Assembly: GCF_014384705.1 (NCBI RefSeq) | Contig: NZ_JACRSN010000006.1 | Coordinates: 1-64,000, forward strand | Direction: 5' to 3' | DNA from: Yeguia hominis | GTDB taxonomy: Bacteria > Bacillota > Clostridia > Oscillospirales > Acutalibacteraceae | DNA length: 64,000 nucleotides | Part shown: piece after piece, positions 34,836-43,095 of the stretch | Position numbering within the stretch: the stretch's first letter is position 1 | How the letters are laid out: each line of letters starts with the position of its first letter | Position numbers and translations under genes: made by a program | Notes under the pieces: model-generated | Databases searched by the model: none | Told to the model about the DNA's origin: nothing | Seen by the model: only the letters and a program-made list of their open reading frames with translations

Positions 34836-35930
34836 TTAAATCAGCCCCATCAGGTGCAACACCCACGCAATGCCGTAGGAAGCCGCTGTGAATATCGCCG
34901 CCAGAAGGAATGTCCAGCGCGTCGCCGCAGCTTTATCCACCGGCAGATCGCCGACGAATTTCCCGGTCTGCCCGTTCATGGCAAAGATATATTGGTTGCC
35001 GTTCCATGTGGTGTTCAAAAGCCACACCGGATAAAGCGCATACCGGGCCTTTCCGCCATGGAACTGCACATTGGTGTTTTCCGGCGTAACGGTGGTATAC
35101 CCTTCTACCGTCTCGGCGAATACCTCCTCAGTAGACCGCTTGACCCGCTGGTTTGCCCGGTCAACGCTTTCCTCGGCGGTCACATCATACTTATCCGCCA
35201 CATAGCCGGCAAGATAAGCCGTTTGGAAATGCACCGCATCCGAAATATTATACGGCTCAATGGATTCCATCAGATCATCTGCCATTTTGGACGAGCCGTC
35301 CACCGGAACATGCTCAAAGCCAACGCTGCCGCCCCGATGCACCAAAAAGTGGCTGGTTTCGGTGTAATTGTAGTCGCTGTCGCTCCATGTATGGACCTTT
35401 GTGGCACGATAACGCACCTGTGCGTCCACATCGGTGTCGAAAAGCCAGAAGGGAACATAGACCCCCTTGATCTCGTCGATATGGTTCTGATCCTTGAAAA
35501 TCTTAGGCAGCAGCCGCTTGCCGGTCAGGTGCTTCATTAATCCCGCCTTTGCCGCCTTTTTATCCAGCTTGAACGGAATGACAAGATCCGGCTTGAGAGC
35601 GCCCGAGAACTGACCCATCATCACCACGGGATTGCCGCAGAAGGGGCAGGCGGTAGCCGCCGTGTTGGCATCGCCTACGATCTCGCCGCCGCAGGATTTA
35701 CACACATACGAGCGCAGGCCGTCGGTTTCTCCCTCCTGCCAGTCTCCTCCGGCAGTGGTTTCCCATTCCATATTGTCAGATTTTTCGCTCTGCAGCTCGG
35801 TGTCGTAACCCTCCAGCGTCTCCATTTCAAACTCCGTGTCGCAATAAGGACACTTCATTTTCTGGAGCGTGCTGTCAAAGGCTATCGCGCCGCCGCAGCA
35901 GGGGCATTTATATTCCTGCAAGGTTTGCAT
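34836..35930 (-). CDS. Double zinc-ribbon membrane protein, YdjG-like
   Basis: A 364-residue protein with two N-terminal zinc ribbons (YKCPCCGGAIAFDS with MKCPYCDTEF; YVCKSCGGEIVGDA with ACPFCGNPVV), a central beta-rich region (about 120-300; VIPFKLDKKAAKAGLMKHL, GVYVPFWLFDTDVDAQVRY) and one or two C-terminal helices (about 335-360). This is the layout of B. subtilis YdjG, part of the pspA-ydjGHI operon. The ATG at 35930 follows GAGGAGA. The TPM gene follows after 12 bases. Confidence 0.82.
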   Translation of the reverse strand: MQTLQEYKCPCCGGAIAFDSTLQKMKCPYCDTEFEMETLEGYDTELQSEKSDNMEWETTAGGDWQEGETDGLRSYVCKSCGGEIVGDANTAATACPFCGNPVVMMGQFSGALKPDLVIPFKLDKKAAKAGLMKHLTGKRLLPKIFKDQNHIDEIKGVYVPFWLFDTDVDAQVRYRATKVHTWSDSDYNYTETSHFLVHRGGSVGFEHVPVDGSSKMADDLMESIEPYNISDAVHFQTAYLAGYVADKYDVTAEESVDRANQRVKRSTEEVFAETVEGYTTVTPENTNVQFHGGKARYALYPVWLLNTTWNGNQYIFAMNGQTGKFVGDLPVDKAAATRWTFLLAAIFTAASYGIAWVLHLMGLI

Positions 35931-35956
35931 GAAAAGATCTCCTCTCTTAAAGAATT

Positions 35957-36709
35957 TCACCCATTAAATGCCGCAAGGGCCGCATCTGCTTTCTGAATCC
36001 ATTCGGTGCGGTCGCCGTAGATTGCGGCATCCAGGGAGTCGATTGCCTGCGCCGCCTTGTCGCCGGCATCGGCCTCTCCCTTTACCGCGGCAGAAAATCC
36101 TGCCGCTATATCCTTAACCGCAGTCATCTGCTGCTTCCAAACATTTGAGGCGTTGCCGAGTGTATTCTGTATGCCGAACAGTGTATCAAAATGTTTTTTA
36201 AGATTTTCGAAATCCTTAAAATTATTCATGGGGAGAACAAACTCGTATAGGCCCTGCGTATTGGTAAAGCTGAGCCTTGCAAAAGGCTTCTTCTCGGTCT
36301 TATCGCCGTTTTTAACGAGCTGCTCCTCATACTTATAGCTGCGCAGGTCGGCAATGCGGTATACACAGGCACGGGTGGTCTTGCCGAACATCATAAACTT
36401 GTAATCGTTCTGGATATACGCCATCAGACCGATATCCTCCGCCACATAGAGATAGGTGCCGAAGCGCTTCAGTTTTTTGCTCTTATCCTTTGTTTTCTCC
36501 CGCGGAATGAAATAGTGCTGCCACAGCTTGGTGCCGCGCTCCACCTGTGCAAGATGCGCCTTGACACCCGGAAGATTGCTATGCACATAGTCATATGCCT
36601 TGAATCCCTTTTTCCTGCAATTCTTGCGGCATATACAGTTGCCGTCCGACAGCTTTTGGGTTTGGATCAGATTGATGTCCGCACCACAGATAGCGCATTG
36701 ATTAGCCAT
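35957..36709 (-). CDS. DUF4428 zinc-ribbon protein A
   Basis: A 250-residue cytoplasmic protein. Its N-terminus CAICGADINLIQTQKLSDGN, CICRKNCRKKG is a DUF4428-type zinc ribbon; the middle (about 85-175) looks like a PH/bPH-type beta domain (YLYVAEDIGLMAYIQNDYKF, FARLSFTNTQGLYEFVLPM), and the C-terminus is helical. It is a likely membrane- or partner-binding adaptor. AAAGGAGG precedes the ATG at 36709. It ends a few bases before the YdjG-like gene, in the same operon. Confidence 0.75.
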   Translation of the reverse strand: MANQCAICGADINLIQTQKLSDGNCICRKNCRKKGFKAYDYVHSNLPGVKAHLAQVERGTKLWQHYFIPREKTKDKSKKLKRFGTYLYVAEDIGLMAYIQNDYKFMMFGKTTRACVYRIADLRSYKYEEQLVKNGDKTEKKPFARLSFTNTQGLYEFVLPMNNFKDFENLKKHFDTLFGIQNTLGNASNVWKQQMTAVKDIAAGFSAAVKGEADAGDKAAQAIDSLDAAIYGDRTEWIQKADAALAAFNG

Positions 36710-36775
36710 AATTTTCCTCCTTTTTCCGACAGCGTCGGTTTGTTTTCTAGTTTTCTTGCTTTGACAAGATGATGT

Positions 36776-37300
36776 TCAGTTCGTTGCTGTATCCGGCGGA
36801 GTGTCTGCTGAACTTTCAGCTGCCTCATAATACCTGTCGGCAAGCGCATAGAGACAGTTAAGCGCCCTGTCACCGAGCATTGTTTCCTTCTCTATCGTGT
36901 TTCCGTCAGAAAAGGTCATTCCGGAACTGCGTGTCGGTGCATCGGAACTGTTAAAAATTCGTATCCGATTACGGTACCCGCAAAGCCTCTCAGTCTCGCC
37001 GTCCTCACAGATGATACGAAAGAAACTCTCCGCATCCTCTGCTGTTATCGGGAACGCGCCGAACGAAGTGTAATGATCCTTCTGACTTCCCACAAGACAG
37101 TCTGCAGAGAATAACCAGCCGTCTTTTTCTTTTTTCAGGGCGAAGGAATACACAGGGTTCATTTCCGTGCCGTAATAGGCGGTACTGATTAAGACGATAT
37201 CATCGGAAGTGTATTTTTTACTTCCACCGCAGCCGAAAAAACCGAAAACCGGCAAGAGAGCAAACACAACCGTCACAACCTTACATACGGTGTTCTTCAT
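36776..37300 (-). CDS. Lipoprotein of unknown function
   Basis: A 174-residue lipoprotein: signal MKNTVCKVVTVVFALLPVFG, lipobox ending FFGC, then GGSKK. The mature domain (DDIVLISTAYYGTEMNPVYS; DGWLFSADCLVGSQKDHYTS) has no recognised family. The ATG at 37300 is five bases past the stop of the preceding DUF4428 gene, so translation is probably coupled; the upstream in-frame codons belong to that gene. Confidence 0.65.
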   Translation of the reverse strand: MKNTVCKVVTVVFALLPVFGFFGCGGSKKYTSDDIVLISTAYYGTEMNPVYSFALKKEKDGWLFSADCLVGSQKDHYTSFGAFPITAEDAESFFRIICEDGETERLCGYRNRIRIFNSSDAPTRSSGMTFSDGNTIEKETMLGDRALNCLYALADRYYEAAESSADTPPDTATN

Positions 37301-37304
37301 TGCT

Positions 37305-38171
37305 TTATTGAAGCGGTCTGCCGCACTCCGGACAGAATTTCGGCAAACCCTGCCCATCCGCCGGTCTCCACCCGCAATTTGTACAGCCAGAGCTGACTAC
37401 AGGCTTGGGGGCGCCGCAGTTTGCGCAGAATTTTCCGCTGCTTTGTGCGCCGCAGGACGGGCATCCCCATGTCTCACCGCCCATTGCATTCGGCGCGGAG
37501 GCGGGTCTTTCCGGGCGGATGTTCGTGTTATCCACCCGATTCATCATGCCGCTGCCGTCCCAAACCCGGTTTCTGTTATCCCGGCGCATCAGAATATCCG
37601 CAAGCTCGTGCATTTTCTGCTCATATTGACGGTACAGGTTCGTATAGGGGCTGTCGGGGCGGTTACCGTCGCTCAGCTCCAGCTCGATCTCGTCAAACCA
37701 AGGGGAATCCACTCGAATCGTCACATTGAACTCATAGTCGCAGGCATAGCGGGGCGGTACATAACTCTTCTCATTTCCCTCGGAGTCCTCGTAAAAAATC
37801 TCCTCCTTATTCTCCCGGATATCCGTGTTCACCCCCAGCACCTGGGAAAATGCAATGAGGTCGGGGTTGCTGCCGCGCCAGTTGGAGGCACCGGTAACGA
37901 TGAACCGTTTCCCTATAGGATCGATGTATACCTTTTTGCTCCCGTCGAAGGTGATCGATGGAGCAAAGTCGGCAAGCCTCTTTTCGTTTTCCGCACGGTA
38001 AGCAAGCTGGCGCTTAATGTCCTCCACGGTCGAGTTCCGCCGTTCGCTGAAAAACGGCGAGAGCTTTCTTGCACAGTCCTTACAGAGATTTCCGTCCTCC
38101 AGTTTGCGGTTTCCGAGAAGTCCGATTTTCTCGCCGCAAATGTCGCAATATTTTTTGTCAAACAGTCCCAC
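37305..38171 (-). CDS. DUF4428 protein B with two C-terminal zinc ribbons
   Basis: A 288-residue protein with a DUF4428 ribbon at the start (YCDICGEKIGLLGNRKLEDG, LCKDC), a central beta domain (about 80-190) and two C-terminal zinc ribbons (WGCPSCGAQSSGKFCANCGA; CGWRPADGQGLPKFCPECG). The last ribbon matches the final ribbon of the SPFH protein encoded at 40231-41646, so the two probably share a partner. It starts with GTG at 38171 behind GGAGGA. Confidence 0.75.
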   Translation of the reverse strand: MGLFDKKYCDICGEKIGLLGNRKLEDGNLCKDCARKLSPFFSERRNSTVEDIKRQLAYRAENEKRLADFAPSITFDGSKKVYIDPIGKRFIVTGASNWRGSNPDLIAFSQVLGVNTDIRENKEEIFYEDSEGNEKSYVPPRYACDYEFNVTIRVDSPWFDEIELELSDGNRPDSPYTNLYRQYEQKMHELADILMRRDNRNRVWDGSGMMNRVDNTNIRPERPASAPNAMGGETWGCPSCGAQSSGKFCANCGAPKPVVSSGCTNCGWRPADGQGLPKFCPECGRPLQ

Positions 38172-38189
38172 AATGTGATCCTCCGTTTA

Positions 38190-39491
38190 TTATTTGTTTT
38201 TTTGTACAATCCATTTTGCATTGTTGACCTGTAAGCCAAACCCGCAGAACGAACAACAGTGGTTTTCATCAGGCATAAAATTGGCGCCGCAGGACGGGCA
38301 ATCCTTTTCGGTAAAGAATTCGCCGTCCGCTTTTCGTCTTTCGGGATATCTTGCCCTTTGCATGATCAATCTCTTTTTAAATTTTTTTGTATACGGCTTT
38401 TGATTTTCGGGAAGAAAGGTTTTTGTTCCGAAAATGTCAGCCGTAACGGTTGTTGTTTCTTCTGTGTGGGCAACTTTTAAAAGCTTAATCGTACCAACGC
38501 TGAAATCAAGCAGGTCTTCGTCGTTTTCATTCTCCCAAAAGTGTTCGTTTAAGCAGGCTCTGAGAAAATTCTCGGAATATCTTACGATTTTTCCGGCAAG
38601 CTTTTCTTGCTTGATTCTCCCGCAGATAATCGGCGTGATGATTCCTCCGAAAGCCAGAACCGCTGCACCAACGCCGGCCGCAAGGGAAATCTCGGTGTCC
38701 TCGATTAAATATAAGCACAGAAAGACACATAAGAAAAGTATGGAGCCGGACACAAGAAGCTGTAAAAATCTTTTCAGGTTTGTACTGATAGATTCATAAA
38801 TCTCAAACGCTTCAGTCTGCCAATCGTAAAACTCGTTTTTAATAACGGCGCCGCAGTATTCACAGGTAACCTGCTGACTGTCAAGCTTGACGCTTGCACC
38901 GCAGGACGGGCAGGTTATTCTTAACATATCGTTATAATAGCTTTTCTTATTTTCTTTTTGATCGGTGCGGCGAACGTGTCTTGACTGAAGTATTCTGAGA
39001 TATGAATTCTTACGGTATATCTCACTCTGAACTATGTTGTCTTCGGTTGACGCAAAACGCTCAAGCGTGCTGCACATTAAAACAGATTCCCGCCATTCTC
39101 TGCCGTCATCGCTCCATGTTTCAAAGTCATTTTTAGGAACGGGAACAACATCCGTAACGTAAATTTTGCGGCAAAGCTTATTCCTATTAAGTCTGTTGAT
39201 TTGACTGACGATTTTTTTTCGGAATGCCATATCCATTCTTGCCGGAAGAAGGTCTTGATCCGCATTCCCCAGCGGTATCAGAATTTTTTCAAAGGCTTTT
39301 TTTATATCTCTTCGGATTTTTGAATCCTGAAGGGGAGTGTCCTTTTTCGCAAGCAGTCTTTCCAGTTTAGCTTTTTTAGAGTTTTTGGAACTGTATTCCG
39401 AAAAATCTATGGTAAGTATTCTTTTACCGATATAGAATGTACATAATATCGCAAAGGAAGCCGCAATAATCAGTGCTACTGATAAATTCAT
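38190..39491 (-). CDS. Membrane protein with two zinc ribbons
   Basis: A 433-residue protein with an N-terminal helix (about 3-22), a helical cytosolic part, a zinc ribbon (ITCPSCGASVKLDSQQVTCE, YCG) near residue 195, two central helices (about 245-290), a Tim44-like alpha/beta region (EDLLDFSVGTIKLLKVAHTE; VTADIFGTKTFL) and a C-terminal zinc ribbon (DCPSCGANFMPDENHCCSFC, G). I assign no family with confidence. The domain mix fits its neighbours: membrane tethering plus zinc-ribbon modules. Confidence 0.65.
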   Translation of the reverse strand: MNLSVALIIAASFAILCTFYIGKRILTIDFSEYSSKNSKKAKLERLLAKKDTPLQDSKIRRDIKKAFEKILIPLGNADQDLLPARMDMAFRKKIVSQINRLNRNKLCRKIYVTDVVPVPKNDFETWSDDGREWRESVLMCSTLERFASTEDNIVQSEIYRKNSYLRILQSRHVRRTDQKENKKSYYNDMLRITCPSCGASVKLDSQQVTCEYCGAVIKNEFYDWQTEAFEIYESISTNLKRFLQLLVSGSILFLCVFLCLYLIEDTEISLAAGVGAAVLAFGGIITPIICGRIKQEKLAGKIVRYSENFLRACLNEHFWENENDEDLLDFSVGTIKLLKVAHTEETTTVTADIFGTKTFLPENQKPYTKKFKKRLIMQRARYPERRKADGEFFTEKDCPSCGANFMPDENHCCSFCGFGLQVNNAKWIVQKNK

Positions 39492-39506
39492 AAAAGCACC
39501 TCTGAT

Positions 39507-40031
39507 TTATTCCTTGCTGATCATTTCGTTTTCGCTTTTCTTTTTTCGGTTGTCTTTTACAATGTCGCATATCATTATAACAACAAAGAACAAACCGACG
39601 GGGATTGCCGCACAATAGAGCAGAAAATCAACGGGATTTCCCTCAGGAGAAAGCTTGTAATCGCCTTTTGAGGTTTTATAAACCTCGACATCTATTGTGT
39701 CGCCTTTTCTCAATTTATCATAGGTGTATTTTCTTGCGTAGCTGCTCGACCAGACACGTTCTTCATATTTTCCCTTATAGGTTTTTCCGTCAATAACATA
39801 TGAAACTTTAAATTTATATGTTGTATAACGAACATCACCGGAATCATCCTTATCGTCTTGGGTTGAAAAGTCAACAATGACAGCGGAAATTTTCCGTATA
39901 TCGGTTGAGCTTTTATATTCCCTGCTGTCGATTCTGCTTGTAACAATTCCGATTACACCCGCAACCATCAAGCAGATGCCGGCGACCATGATAAATATGG
40001 TCATTTTAATGTCTTTATTTCTTTTACTCAT
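39507..40031 (-). CDS. DUF3592-like two-helix membrane protein
   Basis: A 174-residue protein with helices at about 10-32 and 135-157 enclosing a beta-rich outside domain (ISAVIVDFSTQDDKDDSGDV; YTTYKFKVSYVIDGKTYKGK; GDTIDVEVYKTSKGDYKL). That arrangement is typical of DUF3592. Function unknown. The ATG at 40031 follows AAAGGAGA. It sits between the SPFH gene and the 433-residue membrane gene, in the same direction. Confidence 0.7.
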   Translation of the reverse strand: MSKRNKDIKMTIFIMVAGICLMVAGVIGIVTSRIDSREYKSSTDIRKISAVIVDFSTQDDKDDSGDVRYTTYKFKVSYVIDGKTYKGKYEERVWSSSYARKYTYDKLRKGDTIDVEVYKTSKGDYKLSPEGNPVDFLLYCAAIPVGLFFVVIMICDIVKDNRKKKSENEMISKE

Positions 40032-40146
40032 AACAGGATCTCCTTTTGCAAGCAAATATAAAACCACTCCTTAACAAATCATACGAAAAATTCTTTGTCG
40101 TTTCGCCGGCAGGGAAACTTATCCTGCTGCGCAAAAACCTTTCGGC

Positions 40147-40182
40147 GGTATGAACGGCTTTTTTGCTTAAGCCGTTCATACC
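40147..40182. promoter_or_regulatory. Inter-cistronic 14-bp hairpin
   Basis: GGTATGAACGGCTT (40147-40160) pairs perfectly with AAGCCGTTCATACC (40169-40182) around an 8-base loop. It fills the 200-base gap after the SPFH gene. There is no adjacent T-run on the minus strand, so it is more likely a stability or processing element than a full terminator. Confidence 0.6.
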
Positions 40183-40230
40183 TAACCGAAATAACACTTC
40201 CGTTAATACGGTTCCCTCTAAGCGGCAGTT

Positions 40231-41646
40231 TTATTTTTTATCGTTATCGTCGAATATATCTCCGCATTCGGGACAGAACTTCGGCGGATTAGTCGGATCC
40301 TCCGGCTCCCAGCCGCATTTATCGCAACGGTAGAGTGGTGCGCCCTCGGGTTTCTTGGCACCGCAGTTCTGGCAGAACTTGCCCTTGTTCACCGTGCCGC
40401 AGGAGCAGGTCCAGCCGCCTTCGTCCGCGGGCTTCGGGCTGCCGCACTCGGGACAGAATTTTCCGGTAGCCGTAGCGCCACACTTGCATTTCCATGCGCC
40501 CGCCTGCACGGGTTCCGGCTTTTTGGCACCACACTCCGGGCAGAACTTACCCGTGACGGTTGCTCCGCAGGCACATTTCCAACTGTCCGCTGCAGGAGCT
40601 GCCGCCGGGGCACTGGGCTGCGCCTGCTGCTGTTGCTGCTGCCCCATAGCAAACAGGTTCTGTGCGTTCATACCGCCGCCTGCGTTCATCGCCATACCCA
40701 TACCCATAAAGCCGGTCATCGCGCCCGCTTCATTGGAAGCCGCCGCTTTCATCGCATCGGCCTGTGCGCCCACCAGCGTAGCCGCCGCCATGGTAGGATC
40801 CCGCATGATGGCCATGCGCTGCGCCTGCTTGATCATCTCCGCATCTTCCGGCGGAAGCGTGACAGAGCCTAGGGCAATACTGACGACTTTGAGTCCGCGC
40901 AGTTCTCCCCATTTTGCGGAAAGCGCCGTATTCATCGCTTCTTCCAGCTCCGTATTATGGCTGACGATCTGATTCGGGCGCATCTCCAAATCGGAAAGTT
41001 TGCCAAACGCCGGCTGCAGTGCGCTGATAAACTCGGTTTTGAGCTGACTGTCCAGTTCATCCCGTGTATATTCCTGCTCCACATTGCCGCATACATTGGT
41101 ATAGAACAGCAGCGGGTCGGCGATCCGATAAGAATACACGCCGGAGCAGCGCACCGAAACATCCACATCCAGGCCGATTTTGCTGTCGACCACACGGAAC
41201 GGAATGGGATTCGGCGTTCCGAATTTGTTATCAATCAGTTCCTTTGTGTTGAAATAGTAGACCCGCTGATCTTTGCCGGTGTCGCCGCCGTAAGTAAAGC
41301 GTTTGCCGATCGTCCGAAACGTCTCTTTGATGCTCTCGCCGAGATTGCCGGAGAAAATAGACGGCTCGGTAGAGGTATCATATGTAAATTCACCGGGTTC
41401 GGCGCAAATTTCCACAACCTTGCCCTGTTCCACAATGATCATGCACTGTCCGTCTGCCACCGCAATACCGGAGCCGTTTGTAATAATATTGTCGTTTCCT
41501 CTCGTATTGGAAGAACGGCCGGTAATACGCTTTTGCCCTTTTGTGACAAGCACCTCTTTCGGCATGGATTCACAATAGAAAAATTCTTTCCATTGATCCG
41601 CAAGCGTGCCTCCCAACGCACCGATTCCCGCTTTAATAAGTCCCAT
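40231..41646 (-). CDS. SPFH-domain protein with four zinc ribbons, YdjI-like
   Basis: A 471-residue protein: short N-terminus (MGLIKAGIGALGGTLADQWK), SPFH/band-7 region (about 25-310; VDVSVRCSGVYSYRIADPLL; LRGLKVVSIALGSVTLPPED), a Met/Ala/Gly-rich stretch and a Gln tract, then four zinc ribbons (first WKCACGATVTGKFCPECGAK, last YRCDKCGWEPEDPTN with KFCPECG). B. subtilis YdjI has an SPFH domain followed by zinc ribbons and works with YdjG and YdjH. It would form a membrane-associated scaffold in this cluster. AAAGGAG precedes the ATG at 41646. Confidence 0.87.
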   Translation of the reverse strand: MGLIKAGIGALGGTLADQWKEFFYCESMPKEVLVTKGQKRITGRSSNTRGNDNIITNGSGIAVADGQCMIIVEQGKVVEICAEPGEFTYDTSTEPSIFSGNLGESIKETFRTIGKRFTYGGDTGKDQRVYYFNTKELIDNKFGTPNPIPFRVVDSKIGLDVDVSVRCSGVYSYRIADPLLFYTNVCGNVEQEYTRDELDSQLKTEFISALQPAFGKLSDLEMRPNQIVSHNTELEEAMNTALSAKWGELRGLKVVSIALGSVTLPPEDAEMIKQAQRMAIMRDPTMAAATLVGAQADAMKAAASNEAGAMTGFMGMGMAMNAGGGMNAQNLFAMGQQQQQQAQPSAPAAAPAADSWKCACGATVTGKFCPECGAKKPEPVQAGAWKCKCGATATGKFCPECGSPKPADEGGWTCSCGTVNKGKFCQNCGAKKPEGAPLYRCDKCGWEPEDPTNPPKFCPECGDIFDDNDKK

Positions 41647-41708
41647 GATAATTGCTCCTTTCCAATTTGTAAGAATGATCTGTATATTCCCCGACCGAAG
41701 CCGGCAGA

Positions 41709-41987
41709 TTATCGTTTATTTTCCATACTCCCTACGGAATATGGATTTTTGTTTTCTTTCGGCAAATCGTACGCCGAGCCGCATTTACCTGCCCAGCCGA
41801 TAAAGGCCATCCACATCATCAAATATAAAATCCACGCGATAAATGCCCCGACCGACCACCACACCGATATTTTCAGCCAAAAATGCAAAACCAATAAAAT
41901 CACAGCCGGCAGCAGTCCTTCAATATTCATCAGCATATTTATGAAGAGACAAGGGAAATAACTGCCGCTTCGTTTTGAATTGCGCAT
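41709..41987 (-). CDS. Small two-helix membrane protein
   Basis: A 92-residue protein with two membrane helices (about 20-40 and 45-68) and a polar C-terminus. The pattern KISVWWSVGAFIAWILYLMM and WAGKCGSAYDLPKENKNPYS is not assigned to a family. It lies 17 bases after a lipoprotein gene and 62 bases before the SPFH gene, on the same strand, and is probably part of the same transcript. Confidence 0.6.
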   Translation of the reverse strand: MRNSKRSGSYFPCLFINMLMNIEGLLPAVILLVLHFWLKISVWWSVGAFIAWILYLMMWMAFIGWAGKCGSAYDLPKENKNPYSVGSMENKR

Positions 41988-42003
41988 TTTTTCTCCTTTT
42001 ATC

Positions 42004-42891
42004 TTACTCCCTCCCGAGAACCGCCCATGTATCGCTCACTGCATCATAGACATAAATGAGATTGTCGCATACGCCGTAATAATGCTCTCTGACAAACTGC
42101 TCCTCGCTGTCGGTTCCCAAGGCAAACAGCAGGCAGGGACGGCCCTCGATCATCTGCGTATCCCCGGTATATATAATCTTCATTCCGCTTTCGACAGCGT
42201 TCTTTACCTCGTCGGCTTCAAGAAGAATTTCTGTTGCAATTTGAACCGAACGCTCGTCGGGTGTTTCCTCGTATATTGAGAAATCGTACACCCCTGCGAT
42301 CTCCTGCAGGTGCCCGTTTTCCATAGACAGCGACGGGCGGAAGTCGATGGCGCCACCACCGTCAGTAGCGGTAACCAGCACATTGGAGTATATTTCGCTA
42401 AGGTTGCACCGCAGCAATAGCGGCTCGCCATTTTTTCCCTCATACAAAGGGGAAGTCCGATCGTCGGTATATTGACCGTCTTCGGTTATATCTGAGGCAT
42501 ACACGGTGATTCTGCCTTTGTCACAGGGCGGCACGATTGCGTAAAGCTCCTGTCCCTCGGTCAAAAACATCGGTGCGTTCAAAATAAAAGGATAAGTTTT
42601 TCCGACTTTGCCGTCAGTAATATAACTGCGCAGCTCCGCTTCGGTGCTTTGGCTGTCCACATAGCCGATAAAAGCGACGCCCGCGCCCTTGCTATGATAA
42701 TTTATCTTCTGCTGTAGCGTCTTTAAAGCAACGTCTTCCGCATTTGTGTTCTTCGGTTGCTTGACGGAGCTACTGCCGGGAATCTGACTTCCATCAGGGT
42801 ATGAGGTCTTTTTTTCGGGCAATACCACGCATCCGCATAAAGAGCAGGCAAGTAATACTGCTGTAAAAAACAGACAAAATACTTTCTTCAT
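42004..42891 (-). CDS. Lipoprotein of unknown function
   Basis: A 295-residue lipoprotein: signal MKKVFCLFFTAVLLACSLCG, Cys21, then VVLPEKKTSYPDGSQ. The mature part (ALKTLQQKINYHSKGAGVAF; DETEDGQ-type loops; YYGVCDNLIYVYDAVSDTWA) has no recognised domain. It follows the broken dockerin-type gene after a 204-base gap in which no gene is seen. Its position upstream of the SPFH gene suggests an extracellular input to the membrane cluster. Confidence 0.7.
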   Translation of the reverse strand: MKKVFCLFFTAVLLACSLCGCVVLPEKKTSYPDGSQIPGSSSVKQPKNTNAEDVALKTLQQKINYHSKGAGVAFIGYVDSQSTEAELRSYITDGKVGKTYPFILNAPMFLTEGQELYAIVPPCDKGRITVYASDITEDGQYTDDRTSPLYEGKNGEPLLLRCNLSEIYSNVLVTATDGGGAIDFRPSLSMENGHLQEIAGVYDFSIYEETPDERSVQIATEILLEADEVKNAVESGMKIIYTGDTQMIEGRPCLLFALGTDSEEQFVREHYYGVCDNLIYVYDAVSDTWAVLGRE

Positions 42892-43095
42892 ACGCGATCC
42901 TCTCCTCTTTCAAAATTATTCCGAACAATACCCGCTGAACCTGACTGATATCTGTCGTATCAATTGAATTGCCGGATATATATCGGCAACTTTCAGTCGA
43001 TATTGACGGGGAGATATCTCTCCGATTTATTTTTCAAGTTCCGGTATCCGCGCGTATGATCACAGAGCGGAAGTCTCAGCATTAAGACAGAATTT

